From Roseinatronobacter sp. S2 (GTDB lineage: Bacteria > Pseudomonadota > Alphaproteobacteria > Rhodobacterales > Rhodobacteraceae), in NCBI RefSeq assembly GCF_029581395.1, contig NZ_CP121113.1:1732001-1796000 (forward strand): a stretch of 64,000 nt of DNA. Reading direction: 5' to 3'. How positions within the stretch are numbered: the first letter of the stretch is position 1; every line of letters begins with the position of its first letter. A program made the translations under genes and the position numbers. Below the pieces are notes generated by a model. The model saw nothing but the letters and a program-made list of their open reading frames with translations. It made no database searches and was not told the DNA's origin. Shown in pieces: positions 54,453-64,000 of this stretch.

Positions 54453-55457
54453 TCAGCGCGACAATTGCTTTTCGGCCTTGCTCAGGCATTTGCGCAGCTT
54501 GCGGCTGTCGGATTGCGCCAGCGCGTGGCGCGCGGCCGCAAGTGTCAGTGCGGGATGGCGGCCCAGTTTGGCACAACGTCTGGTCAGGCGTTCCAGATAG
54601 GCCCCGTCATTGCGCCTTGCGCGCATCAGGGTGTGAAACACCGCTGGCGTCAGTTTCCCCTGCGCGGCGGCGTCGATCATGGGGGCCAACGCCCCCATCC
54701 GCGCCAGTGCGGCGGCCGTGTCCCGGCCCAGATCGGGGCTGCGCAACACGGTCACGAAGGGGCGGCGGAACAGGGTTGCGTGCATCATGTCCAGCCTGCG
54801 CGCGGGATCATGCACGATAAACGCGCCCCGTCCCCCGTCCAGCATGGCGGGCGCAAACCCGAAACGGCTGGTGAAATCCAGCCGTCGCGCATGCATGTAG
54901 CGGCGGTCCCAGCCTGCGATCGTGGGATCAAGTGTCGCTTGTGGGGCAATCGCCAGCACCGTGGAACCGGCAGCCGCCAGACTATAGGCGCAGGCGGCAT
55001 AGCCACACATCCCTTCACCGTAAAACAACACACGGCGGAACCCGTCAAAAAAGCCCGCGTCAATCTGGGCGTCGAAATAGTCGGCAATTTCGGGATCGCG
55101 GAACCAGCGCGGCTGGCGGGCCATGATGGACAGGCTGGACCAGCCCCGCGCCTGTGCATGCGTAAACCCCATTGGCCGGTGATCGGGCTGGCGTTCGCGG
55201 ATTGTGGCGATGGTTTCGAATGTTACCAGCAAGGTGTCGTCACCATCGCTGTAGAGCGCTGCATGATGTGCGCCAAGCGGGGAAAACCCGCCATCGACGG
55301 GATCAAGCTCGTCGCCGATTTCATCAAGGCGTGCCAGCCACTCTGCCTCGGTCCCGGCGCTTGCAAGGTCAATCTCCTGTGCAACACGCGACACGGGCGT
55401 GTCGGTTGCTTCAGGCGTGTCAATAGTTTGCAGGTCGTCTTGATACTGGTCTGACAT
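54453..55457 (-). CDS. Unknown protein with a hydrolase-like central segment
   Basis: A 334-residue cytoplasmic protein. Residues 145-180 (RRVLFYGEGMCGYAACAYSL, then AAAGSTVLAIAPQATLDP) resemble the nucleophile elbow and following strand of an alpha/beta hydrolase of the type Y-G-S-S-M-G-G-Y-A-A. The expected nucleophile Ser is Gly here, so a catalytic triad cannot be assigned. The N terminus is acidic and the C terminus basic and helical (ALTLAAARHALAQSDSRKLR). Similar proteins are widespread in Rhodobacteraceae, sometimes with a sulfate-reductase label that I cannot support. It lies upstream of pyrC on the same strand. Confidence 0.5.
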   Translation of the reverse strand: MSDQYQDDLQTIDTPEATDTPVSRVAQEIDLASAGTEAEWLARLDEIGDELDPVDGGFSPLGAHHAALYSDGDDTLLVTFETIATIRERQPDHRPMGFTHAQARGWSSLSIMARQPRWFRDPEIADYFDAQIDAGFFDGFRRVLFYGEGMCGYAACAYSLAAAGSTVLAIAPQATLDPTIAGWDRRYMHARRLDFTSRFGFAPAMLDGGRGAFIVHDPARRLDMMHATLFRRPFVTVLRSPDLGRDTAAALARMGALAPMIDAAAQGKLTPAVFHTLMRARRNDGAYLERLTRRCAKLGRHPALTLAAARHALAQSDSRKLRKCLSKAEKQLSR

Positions 55458-55934
55458 ATCTGCTTTTTCCGCAAATCAGGGGGCATGGTGCATACCCTTC
55501 ACGATAGGCGAAACACAGTTACTTCAAAAGCCCTTGCAGGTAATTTTGCGCGTGTCTGCGTAAATGACCTGCGGTCTGTTGTCCGGTTGGGCGACAATGC
55601 GGGTTGCATGCGGTCATTGCGCAATAGGTAGAAACAAAATGAGTTTGTGCAGGGAAAGGTATTTTTCATCACGAACCGGATTGCAGCTTCGACAATCCCT
55701 CAATAGGGTGGCGCGGTGTTGGTTTGAATGCCCCTGTCCTGATCGTGCTTTCGTTGGTTATGCCACATAGCCAGCCCGGATTTGGGTAAATTTCTGTTGT
55801 ATCCTTTTATAAAATACGGCTTGTTGCAGCGGCTGGGCAGGGATGGCAGTGATGGTCTGTCTGCCGGATCGACATGCGTGTAGATCTGCGTTCCGGCCTG
55901 TAACTGAGCAGCGTGAACCGAAACGGGAGGCTAA
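55458..55934. other. Divergent region without a recognised gene
   Basis: No convincing gene is seen in these 477 bases. It must hold the promoters of the two divergent genes on either side. A short AT-rich palindrome, TTTTATAAAA, occurs near 55806-55815 and may be part of the plus-strand promoter. Reading frames here are short, and the largest belongs to the antisense of the following gene. Confidence 0.4.
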
Positions 55935-56957
55935 ATGAGGCAACAGGATATGCCGTTGCGTGTCTTGCGCCAACTGGGCAAACAGGTTTTGTTTGGTGCG
56001 CTGGTTGTCGCTTGGGCCGGATATGGCACTGCCGCAGATGCAGAAGCGATACCCGGCAGGTCCGACCCGGATTTTCACAGCGCTTTTGAAAACTGGCTGA
56101 GTGATGAAGAGCAGGACGCCTTGCCCGCACTTTCGCGGCTGGCCCATGACGGCAATGGTGCGGCGCGCGTCTTGCTGGGCGTGATCGACAAGAAATCCGC
56201 CTTGCAGGGGCCATGGGTCACGGCATTGTCCCGACAAGACAGAATTTCCGTTTTGCGCGCGCCCGGTGGCCTGTCCGGCCAGAACTGGATGACGATTGCC
56301 GCCCCCGATATTGCCTATGCACAGCTTTGGAGCAGGCTTTGGCATGTGGATGGTGGTCTGGATATCGCGCAGGGTTTCGCGGAGAGAGGGGATACCCGCG
56401 CTGTGCGCGAAGCCTTGCTGGTGATCGCCAGCCGACGCGAAAGCGGCTTTCCCGCTGAACTTCTGGCCGCAGAGTGGTTCCCCGCGACATTGTCCTATCT
56501 GGCGGCAGACTGGCCTGCCTTGCCCGATGATCTTGGCACCGGCGATCAAGGTGATCCGCAGTTGCGTATGTCGGGGCAATACGTTGATGATGCTGATCTG
56601 CGCGGTTGGCTGGGGCAGTCCGATCTGGGTGCCCCTTTGCGCAATGTGTGTGATCAGCAATGCCCAAGTGATCCGTCGGAATGCAGCCTTGCATTGTATA
56701 AGGGTCTGGGCAGCTACCCCGCGCTTGCCATGCTGGGCAGTCCGGTGCCTGATCTGGTGTCATCAGATGAATTTTACCAATCGCCACGCGGGCGCACCAG
56801 CCTTGCGCGCCGTATCATGCTGACCCGTTCGGCGCGGATGCGTGAAGCGGATCTTGCGCGGTTGGGCGATGTCAGCACCTGTGCGGCGGATTGGTTGCGC
56901 GACGAATATGGCCGCTACGCATATTCCCTGCCGACTGTGCCTTTATCCCCGCAATAG
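55935..56957 (+). CDS. Secreted protein of unknown function
   Basis: A 340-residue protein with an N-terminal hydrophobic segment (residues 15-37, QVLFGALVVAWAGYGTAADA) that looks like a signal peptide. The mature part begins HSAFENWLSDEEQDALPALS and RLAHDGNGAARVLLGVID, which resembles a single Sel1/TPR-like helix pair. Two Cys pairs (NVCDQQCPSD and SECSLA) suggest disulphides in the periplasm. The start follows CGGGAGGC. No family was recognised. It stands alone, with a repeat copy between it and rsmA. Confidence 0.55.
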   Translation: MRQQDMPLRVLRQLGKQVLFGALVVAWAGYGTAADAEAIPGRSDPDFHSAFENWLSDEEQDALPALSRLAHDGNGAARVLLGVIDKKSALQGPWVTALSRQDRISVLRAPGGLSGQNWMTIAAPDIAYAQLWSRLWHVDGGLDIAQGFAERGDTRAVREALLVIASRRESGFPAELLAAEWFPATLSYLAADWPALPDDLGTGDQGDPQLRMSGQYVDDADLRGWLGQSDLGAPLRNVCDQQCPSDPSECSLALYKGLGSYPALAMLGSPVPDLVSSDEFYQSPRGRTSLARRIMLTRSARMREADLARLGDVSTCAADWLRDEYGRYAYSLPTVPLSPQ

Positions 56958-57033
56958 GCCCCCCGGGGGGGGGCGCACCGCCGATATGTCCGGTGGGTGC
57001 TGGCGCGAAGCGCGCGTTGGACTTTCCCAAGGC

Positions 57034-57181
57034 GCTGATGGCAGGCCAAGCCTTTGAACGCAGGAGTGTGCAGCCTGCAAAAAGTGAACTTCACCAACGC
57101 GGGATCGGCAGTCCCCGGCCCACCGCTGGCGCGGGCTTTGTCCATGCCCCAACGTCCCCTTCGGCCCTGAATGAACCAGCC
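57034..57181. repeat. Dispersed intergenic repeat, copy C (partial, more diverged)
   Basis: The copy shares GCTGATGGCA, AAGCCTTTGAACGCAGGA and GGGATCGGCAG-CCCCGGCCC with copy B in the same orientation. The inverted end found at the other side of copies A and B is replaced by unrelated sequence. On the right, similarity to copy B runs through TTTGTCC to ACCAGCC at about 57181. It lies between the secreted protein gene and rsmA, which converge. Confidence 0.75.
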
Positions 57182-57263
57182 TTGTGATTCCGTTTAACAT
57201 GACAATGCTTCAGTGAATCTTGCAAAAGCCGGGCGCGCGCCTGCAAATGAATGCGGGCACGCC

Positions 57264-58109
57264 CTAAGATTTACGCGCCGCAGCAAGGGCGCGGGCAAGG
57301 GCACAGAACCCTTCAAGGCCGATTTCTTCGGCGCGGGCCGTGGGCGCAATGCCCACCTGTTGCAGCAAATCCTCGATTTGCGGGTGCAGCCCGCGCAAGG
57401 CGGCGCGCAGCATTTTGCGCCGCTGGTTGAACGCGGCCGCAACCACAGTTTCCAGCACGCGCGCATCCGCCGGATAGCGCGGGCTTGACAGTCGCGTAAT
57501 ATGCACCACGGCGGAACTGACCTTTGGCGGCGGCGTAAACGCTTCGGGCGGCAGATGCAGTACCACGCGGGCATCTGCGCGCCACTGCACCATCAGCGCC
57601 AGCCGCCCATAGGCCTTGGAACCGGGGCGCGCGACAATGCGTTCGGCGACTTCGCGCTGGAACATCAGCGTCAGACTGTCCCAGAAGGGTGGCCACTGCG
57701 CGGGCGTCATCCAGCGGATCAACAGTTCGGTGCCCACATTATAGGGCAGGTTGGCCACCACCTTGACCGGCGGGGTCAGATGGGCCAGCGGGTCCACCGC
57801 CAGCGCGTCCCCTTCGATGATCTGCAACCGGCCCGGATAGGCACCCGCGATTTCCGCCAGCGCGGGCATGCAACGGGGGTCTTTTTCAATGGCCAGAACC
57901 TTGCGCGCCCCTTCGGCCAGCAAGCCGCGCGTCAAACCGCCGGGGCCGGGGCCGACCTCCAGAATGTCAGCGCCGTGCAGATCGCCTGCTGCGCGCGCGA
58001 TCCGCGCGGTCAGGTTCAAATCCAGCAGGAAGTTCTGGCCAAAACTTTTCCTGGCGCGCAGATCATGGGTGCGGATCACATCGCGCAAGGGGGGTAGGGC
58101 GTCGATCAT
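57264..58109 (-). CDS. rsmA: 16S rRNA (adenine(1518)-N6/adenine(1519)-N6)-dimethyltransferase
   Basis: RsmA/KsgA (281 residues) dimethylates two adenines in helix 45 of 16S rRNA. The N-terminal lead-in is [20 protein letters not shown]. Motif I is [16 protein letters not shown], the catalytic NLPY lies in [18 protein letters not shown], and [13 protein letters not shown] follows. The start overlaps the pdxA stop by four bases, the standard pdxA-rsmA arrangement. Confidence 0.96.
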   Translation of the reverse strand: MIDALPPLRDVIRTHDLRARKSFGQNFLLDLNLTARIARAAGDLHGADILEVGPGPGGLTRGLLAEGARKVLAIEKDPRCMPALAEIAGAYPGRLQIIEGDALAVDPLAHLTPPVKVVANLPYNVGTELLIRWMTPAQWPPFWDSLTLMFQREVAERIVARPGSKAYGRLALMVQWRADARVVLHLPPEAFTPPPKVSSAVVHITRLSSPRYPADARVLETVVAAAFNQRRKMLRAALRGLHPQIEDLLQQVGIAPTARAEEIGLEGFCALARALAAARKS

Positions 58110-59071
58110 GCGGCGCGCCTTGCGGCCATGCTGCGCGCCAATTTCAACGCCGCAATCAGCGATGTGGAATCGGCCTTGCCCTGACCGGCGATGTCATAGG
58201 CGGTGCCATGGTCCGGCGATGTGCGGATAAAGGGCAGGCCCAGTGTCACATTCACGCCGCCTGCAAAATCAATCGTCTTGATGGGGATCAGCGCCTGATC
58301 ATGATACATCGCCACCGCCGCATCATACTGCGCGCGCGCACCTGCATGAAACATGGTATCGCCAGACAGCGGCCCTGAAATCACCATGCCTTCGGCGCGC
58401 AGTCTTTGCAGAACGGGTGCTATCACCGTGATTTCTTCTTGTCCCATGGTGCCGCTTTCGCCTGCATGGGGGTTCAGACCTGCAACGGCCAGTCGCGGTG
58501 TTGCGACCCCGAAATCGCGCATCAGGCCCGCATGGGTGATGCGCAGACTGCGTTCCAGCAGGTCTTGCGTCAGTTGTGCAGGCACGTCTGACAGCGGAAT
58601 ATGAATTGTCACGGGGACCACGCGCAGCCCGTCGCAGGCCAGCATCATCACCACATCGGCACCGCCCGCCAGATCGGCCAGAAATTCGGTATGGCCGGGA
58701 AAGGCAAAGCCCGCACCCGCCTTCAGCGCGGCCTTGTTGATGGGGCAGGTGACAAGCCCGCAGGCCGCCCCCGATTGAACCAGTGCCACGCCCTGACGAA
58801 TTGCATCGATCACGCCTGCAGCATTGGCAGGGTCGGGCTGGCCCGGACCGGCATCTGCCGCGAAATCAACCTGAAGCACTGGAAATTTGTGGCCGGTCAT
58901 CTGGTCTGGCAAAGACACCAGTTCAAATTCCGTGCCGTCGGGCAAATGGCGCGGATCGCCCAGCCACACAAAAGGGCAGCTTGGCCCCATGGCGCGCCAT
59001 GCCTTGACCGCGATTTCAGGACCAACCCCGGACGGGTCGCCGCAACTCATGACCAGTGGTGCCAACGCCAT
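58106..59071 (-). CDS. pdxA: 4-hydroxythreonine-4-phosphate dehydrogenase
   Basis: PdxA (321 residues) is an NAD-dependent enzyme of vitamin B6 synthesis that needs a divalent metal. [17 protein letters not shown] is the start motif. [31 protein letters not shown] and [20 protein letters not shown] contain the substrate and metal ligands (His and Asp). It is translationally coupled to rsmA. Confidence 0.96.
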   Translation of the reverse strand: MALAPLVMSCGDPSGVGPEIAVKAWRAMGPSCPFVWLGDPRHLPDGTEFELVSLPDQMTGHKFPVLQVDFAADAGPGQPDPANAAGVIDAIRQGVALVQSGAACGLVTCPINKAALKAGAGFAFPGHTEFLADLAGGADVVMMLACDGLRVVPVTIHIPLSDVPAQLTQDLLERSLRITHAGLMRDFGVATPRLAVAGLNPHAGESGTMGQEEITVIAPVLQRLRAEGMVISGPLSGDTMFHAGARAQYDAAVAMYHDQALIPIKTIDFAGGVNVTLGLPFIRTSPDHGTAYDIAGQGKADSTSLIAALKLARSMAARRAA

Positions 59072-59166
59072 GCGCGTGCCTGTCCTTTTGCTAGTACCTG
59101 TCTTCCCTATCCCCTAGCGGGGTGCAAGGGCAAGGCCAACAGGCGCAAGCCCTGCACAGGGGCGGC

Positions 59167-60306
59167 TCAACGTCCCTTCCATATCCAGCCACCGCCCATC
59201 ACACGGCTGCCTTCGGGCGCGTAGAACACACAGGCCTGACCGGGGCTGACGCCTTCTTCAGGGGTCAGCAGGTCCACCTCTGCCTCGGTGTCCGAGATTG
59301 GCCGCAGTATGGCTGGTGCTGGCGGGCGGGTCGAGCGCAGCTTGACCGACATTTCCCATTCTGACTGCGCCGTGAAGGGTTGGTCGCCCAACCAGTTGAT
59401 TTCGCGCACCGGCACGGTTCGGGTGGCCAGCGCCGCTTTTGGCCCCACAATCACCCGCCGCGCGTCGGGGTCCAGCTTCACGACATAAAGCGGCTTTGTC
59501 AGCCCGCCAATGCCCAGGCCGCGCCGCTGGCCGATGGTATAATGAATCACGCCCTCATGGTGTCCCAGCACATGGCCTTGCATGTCCACAATCTCTCCGG
59601 GGTCTGCGGCACCGGGGCGCAGCTTTTCAATGACTGCGGCGTAATTGCCATCAGGCACAAAACAGATGTCCTGACTGTCCGGCTTGTCGGCCACGCTTAG
59701 CCCGTGCCTGACAGCAAGGGCGCGTGTTTCAGCCTTGGTGCGCAGGTGCCCCAGGGGGAAGCGCAGGTAATCCAGCTGTTCGCGCGTGGTGGAGAACAAA
59801 AAGTAGCTTTGGTCGCGCACAGGGTCGGCCGCGCGGTGCAGCTCCGCACCATTATCGCCCTGCATACGCTGGATATAATGCCCCGTCGCCATGCAGTCGG
59901 CCCCCAGATCGCGCGCGGTTTCCAGCAGGTCGCGGAATTTCACCCGTTCGTTGCAGCGAATGCAGGGCACAGGTGTTGCGCCCGCCAGATAGGCATCTGC
60001 GAATTCGTCAATGACGGAATCGCGGAATTTGGATTCGTAATCCAGCACATAATGCGGGAACCCCATCGCCTCGGCCACGCGGCGGGCATCATGGATGTCA
60101 CGGCCCGCGCAGCAGGCCCCCTTTTTCGCCAGTGCGGCCCCGTGATCATAAAGCTGCAATGTCACGCCGACCACGTCATAGCCTTCGGCGGCCAGTTCGG
60201 CGGCGACCACCGAACTGTCGACACCACCCGACATGGCAACGACCACCCGTGTTTGCGCAGGCGTTTTGGGAAAGCCCATTGAATTCAAGGGCGGGTCAAA
60301 GGGCAT
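59167..60306 (-). CDS. mnmA: tRNA-specific 2-thiouridylase MnmA
   Basis: MnmA (379 residues) puts sulfur on U34 of Lys, Glu and Gln tRNAs. The PP-loop is [20 protein letters not shown] (SGGVDS near 26-31). The catalytic cysteines lie in [13 protein letters not shown] and [24 protein letters not shown] is the third motif. The start at 60306 has GGAG seven bases upstream; the frame from 60351 adds a non-family leader. It diverges from sciP. Confidence 0.96.
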   Translation of the reverse strand: MPFDPPLNSMGFPKTPAQTRVVVAMSGGVDSSVVAAELAAEGYDVVGVTLQLYDHGAALAKKGACCAGRDIHDARRVAEAMGFPHYVLDYESKFRDSVIDEFADAYLAGATPVPCIRCNERVKFRDLLETARDLGADCMATGHYIQRMQGDNGAELHRAADPVRDQSYFLFSTTREQLDYLRFPLGHLRTKAETRALAVRHGLSVADKPDSQDICFVPDGNYAAVIEKLRPGAADPGEIVDMQGHVLGHHEGVIHYTIGQRRGLGIGGLTKPLYVVKLDPDARRVIVGPKAALATRTVPVREINWLGDQPFTAQSEWEMSVKLRSTRPPAPAILRPISDTEAEVDLLTPEEGVSPGQACVFYAPEGSRVMGGGWIWKGR

Positions 60307-60444
60307 TTGGGAACTCCGGCAAGATTGCCGACAAAATATAAGAAAATGCAACGTATTCTCAAGGGGGCATCCGCAGTTTCATAAACCCGCCATTAAGGCT
60401 GGCGCGCGATCATCGCCGCGAAACGAAGCTGGAAAGGGGCCAAC

Positions 60445-60723
60445 ATGTATATCAAGAAGGTCGAGGGGCCGCGCGCCGTCACGTTGCCGGATGGGCGCGT
60501 CCTGACTTTGGCTGACCTGCCCCCGGCGAATACGCGGCGATGGGTTGCCAGTCGAAAAGCCCTTGTGGTGCTGGCGGTTCAGCATGGTCTGATGACCCGC
60601 AAATCGGCGCAGGATCGTTATGACCTAAGCGAGGAAGAATTCATCTTGTGGGAAACTGCGGTATCCCTGCACGGTATTGAGGCGCTGAAGGTCACAAGCT
60701 TGCAAAAGTATCGACAACCTTAG
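60445..60723 (+). CDS. sciP: CtrA inhibitor SciP (DUF1153)
   Basis: A 92-residue DUF1153 protein. KVEGPRAVTLPDGRVLTLAD, then LPPANTRRWVASRKALVV and LSEEEFILWETAVSLHGIEA, matches SciP, the small helix-turn-helix protein that binds CtrA and blocks transcription of CtrA targets in Caulobacter. The start follows GAAAGGGG. It lies 86 bases before ctrA on the same strand, which links the two functionally. Confidence 0.9.
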   Translation: MYIKKVEGPRAVTLPDGRVLTLADLPPANTRRWVASRKALVVLAVQHGLMTRKSAQDRYDLSEEEFILWETAVSLHGIEALKVTSLQKYRQP

Positions 60724-60809
60724 GTTGATGGTGCTATTTTTCTGTATTGGTAATAGAGAATTAACGAATTTCATTAAATGTGGTGAAAGCTGCGACAAAG
60801 GAGAACCTC

Positions 60810-61526
60810 ATGCGCGTTTTGCTCGTTGAAGACGATCCCACCACATCAAGAAGTATTGAATTGATGCTAACCCATTCAAATTTCAATGTATATTGCACAG
60901 ATATGGGGGAAGAAGCGATCGAACTCAGCAAGATTTATGATTATGATTTGATTTTGCTGGATCTGAACCTGCCTGATCTTGGCGGCCTTGACGTGTTGCG
61001 CCAGATCCGGCTGTCACGGGTGGACACTCCGATCCTGATCCTGACCGGCGAAACAGATACCGATACCAAATTGCGCGGATTCGGCGGCGGGGCTGATGAT
61101 TACCTGACCAAACCTTTTCATCGCGAAGAACTGGTCGCGCGCATTCACGCGATTGTCCGCCGCAGTCAGGGGCATGCACAATCGGTCATTTGCACCGGCA
61201 AGGTGGCCGTTAATCTGGATGCCAAAACCGTCGAGGTTGACAACAAGATCGTCCATCTGACCGGCAAGGAATACCAGATGATTGAATTGCTGAGTCTGCG
61301 CAAGGGCACGACACTGACCAAGGAAATGTTCCTCAATCACCTGTATGGCGGAATGGACGAACCGGAATTGAAAATCATCGACGTATTTATCTGCAAATTG
61401 CGCAAGAAACTGGCGGAAGCGACAGCAGGCGAAAACTACATCGAAACCGTCTGGGGCCGTGGGTATGTCCTGCGCGACCCCGCTGTGGCCACTGAACCTG
61501 CGCCAGCAAGGATCATGTCAGCATAG
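60810..61526 (+). CDS. ctrA: Cell cycle response regulator CtrA
   Basis: CtrA (238 residues) is the master OmpR-type regulator of cell cycle, motility and gene-transfer-agent genes in alphaproteobacteria. The receiver domain has the phospho-acceptor Asp51 in [13 protein letters not shown], the same position as in Caulobacter. [24 protein letters not shown] follows within the receiver. The C-terminal DNA-binding domain contains [20 protein letters not shown] and [20 protein letters not shown]. The ATG at 60810 has AAAGGAG upstream. Only a half CtrA site (TTAAC at 60763) was seen in front of it. Confidence 0.97.
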   Translation: MRVLLVEDDPTTSRSIELMLTHSNFNVYCTDMGEEAIELSKIYDYDLILLDLNLPDLGGLDVLRQIRLSRVDTPILILTGETDTDTKLRGFGGGADDYLTKPFHREELVARIHAIVRRSQGHAQSVICTGKVAVNLDAKTVEVDNKIVHLTGKEYQMIELLSLRKGTTLTKEMFLNHLYGGMDEPELKIIDVFICKLRKKLAEATAGENYIETVWGRGYVLRDPAVATEPAPARIMSA

Positions 61527-61562
61527 CGGCATTAATATACGGCGTCTTCGGGCTGGACCTGA

Positions 61563-63764
<2,202 letters not shown>

Positions 63765-63765
63765 C

Positions 63766-64000
63766 ATGGCGGCGCGCCCTGAAATTCTGTTCCCGTTATT
63801 TGCAGGGCTGGATGTGCTGGACGGTATTGGCCCGAAATCCGCGCGGAATTTCGCGGCCTTGCATGTGGAAACGCCGCGCGATCTGATATTCCACCTGCCG
63901 CATGCGCTTGTGGACCGCTCGCGGCGCGCGTCCATTCAGGGCTTGGAATTTCCCGCCACCGCCACGGTTGAAGTGACGGTCCTGACCCATCAGCCGCCAA
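63766..64000 (+). CDS. recG: ATP-dependent DNA helicase RecG, N-terminal part (continues beyond window)
   Basis: The first 78 codons are present, starting MAARPEILFPLFAGLDVLDG with GIGPKSARNFAALHVETP and DLIFHLPHALVDRS. This is the start of the RecG wedge domain that remodels stalled replication forks. The ATG is one base after the ligA stop, so the genes are probably co-transcribed. The helicase domain lies outside the window. Confidence 0.9.
   Translation, partial: MAARPEILFPLFAGLDVLDGIGPKSARNFAALHVETPRDLIFHLPHALVDRSRRASIQGLEFPATATVEVTVLTHQPP

Noticed and set aside
60763..60779. CtrA autoregulatory site before ctrA
   Set aside because: Two TTAA units occur but are nine bases apart, not seven; only a half site can be claimed.

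Overview
The window reads as a chromosomal segment of a GC-rich alphaproteobacterium of the Rhodobacteraceae (Roseobacter/Rhodobacter group). The evidence is adjacent sciP and ctrA genes, a GAAC-N7-GAAC type LexA box before recA, a full ybgC-tolQRAB-pal-cpoB-tilS-ftsH block, DUF1127 small proteins, a TAXI-type TRAP transporter with DctB/DctD-like regulators, and a perfect FNR-type box before ppk2. No rRNA, tRNA, CRISPR array, prophage or complete insertion sequence was seen. Most of the window is ordinary core genome.

Layout. 1-3.2 kb: the tail of an SDR dehydrogenase (probably 3-hydroxybutyrate dehydrogenase), a patatin-like lipase, a dispersed repeat, a DUF502 membrane protein, an aldehyde dehydrogenase remnant and a DUF1127 protein. 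3.5-11.5 kb: recA, alaS, a DUF1330 protein, truA, an SDR epimerase, a YdcZ-type membrane protein, ppk2 and a small protein. 11.7-18.7 kb: edd, an M48 protease and a ZIP transporter behind a candidate Irr box, an HNH endonuclease, then sulP plus a double-domain universal stress protein behind a structured RNA leader. 18.7-21 kb: two tandem methyltransferases, one carrying the Hen1 RNA 3'-end methyltransferase signature, then an 870-base stretch without a recognisable gene. 21-29.1 kb: a flagellar block in two divergent arms (fliL, DUF6468-like, MotE-like, motA and a large periplasmic protein on minus; fliF, fliH, fliN, fliP on plus) around a near-consensus CtrA site. 29.2-37.1 kb: ychF, a DctB/DctD-like two-component system and a TAXI-TRAP transporter with two phased operator repeats. 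37.2-43.1 kb: DUF2237, DUF2332, pth, rplY, lldD, a CoxG-family protein and a GntR regulator. 43.1-52.6 kb: two kinds of intergenic repeat, then ftsH, tilS and the tol-pal operon. 52.6-60.3 kb: pyrE, pyrC, an unknown hydrolase-fold protein, an unknown secreted protein, a third repeat copy, rsmA, pdxA and mnmA. 60.4-64 kb: sciP, ctrA, ligA and the start of recG.

Connections. CtrA and its inhibitor SciP lie in the same window as a flagellar block with a candidate CtrA site, which fits CtrA-controlled motility in this family. Regulatory sites readable directly include LexA (recA), FNR (ppk2), LacI-type (edd), Irr-type (ZIP), GntR-type (lldD and gntR) and a tandem pair before the TRAP operon. The observations most worth a second look are: an intergenic repeat of about 125 bp present three times, always between convergent genes; the stand-alone Hen1-type methyltransferase; the structured RNA before sulP; the FNR-spaced ppk2 promoter; and the phased operators before the TAXI operon.
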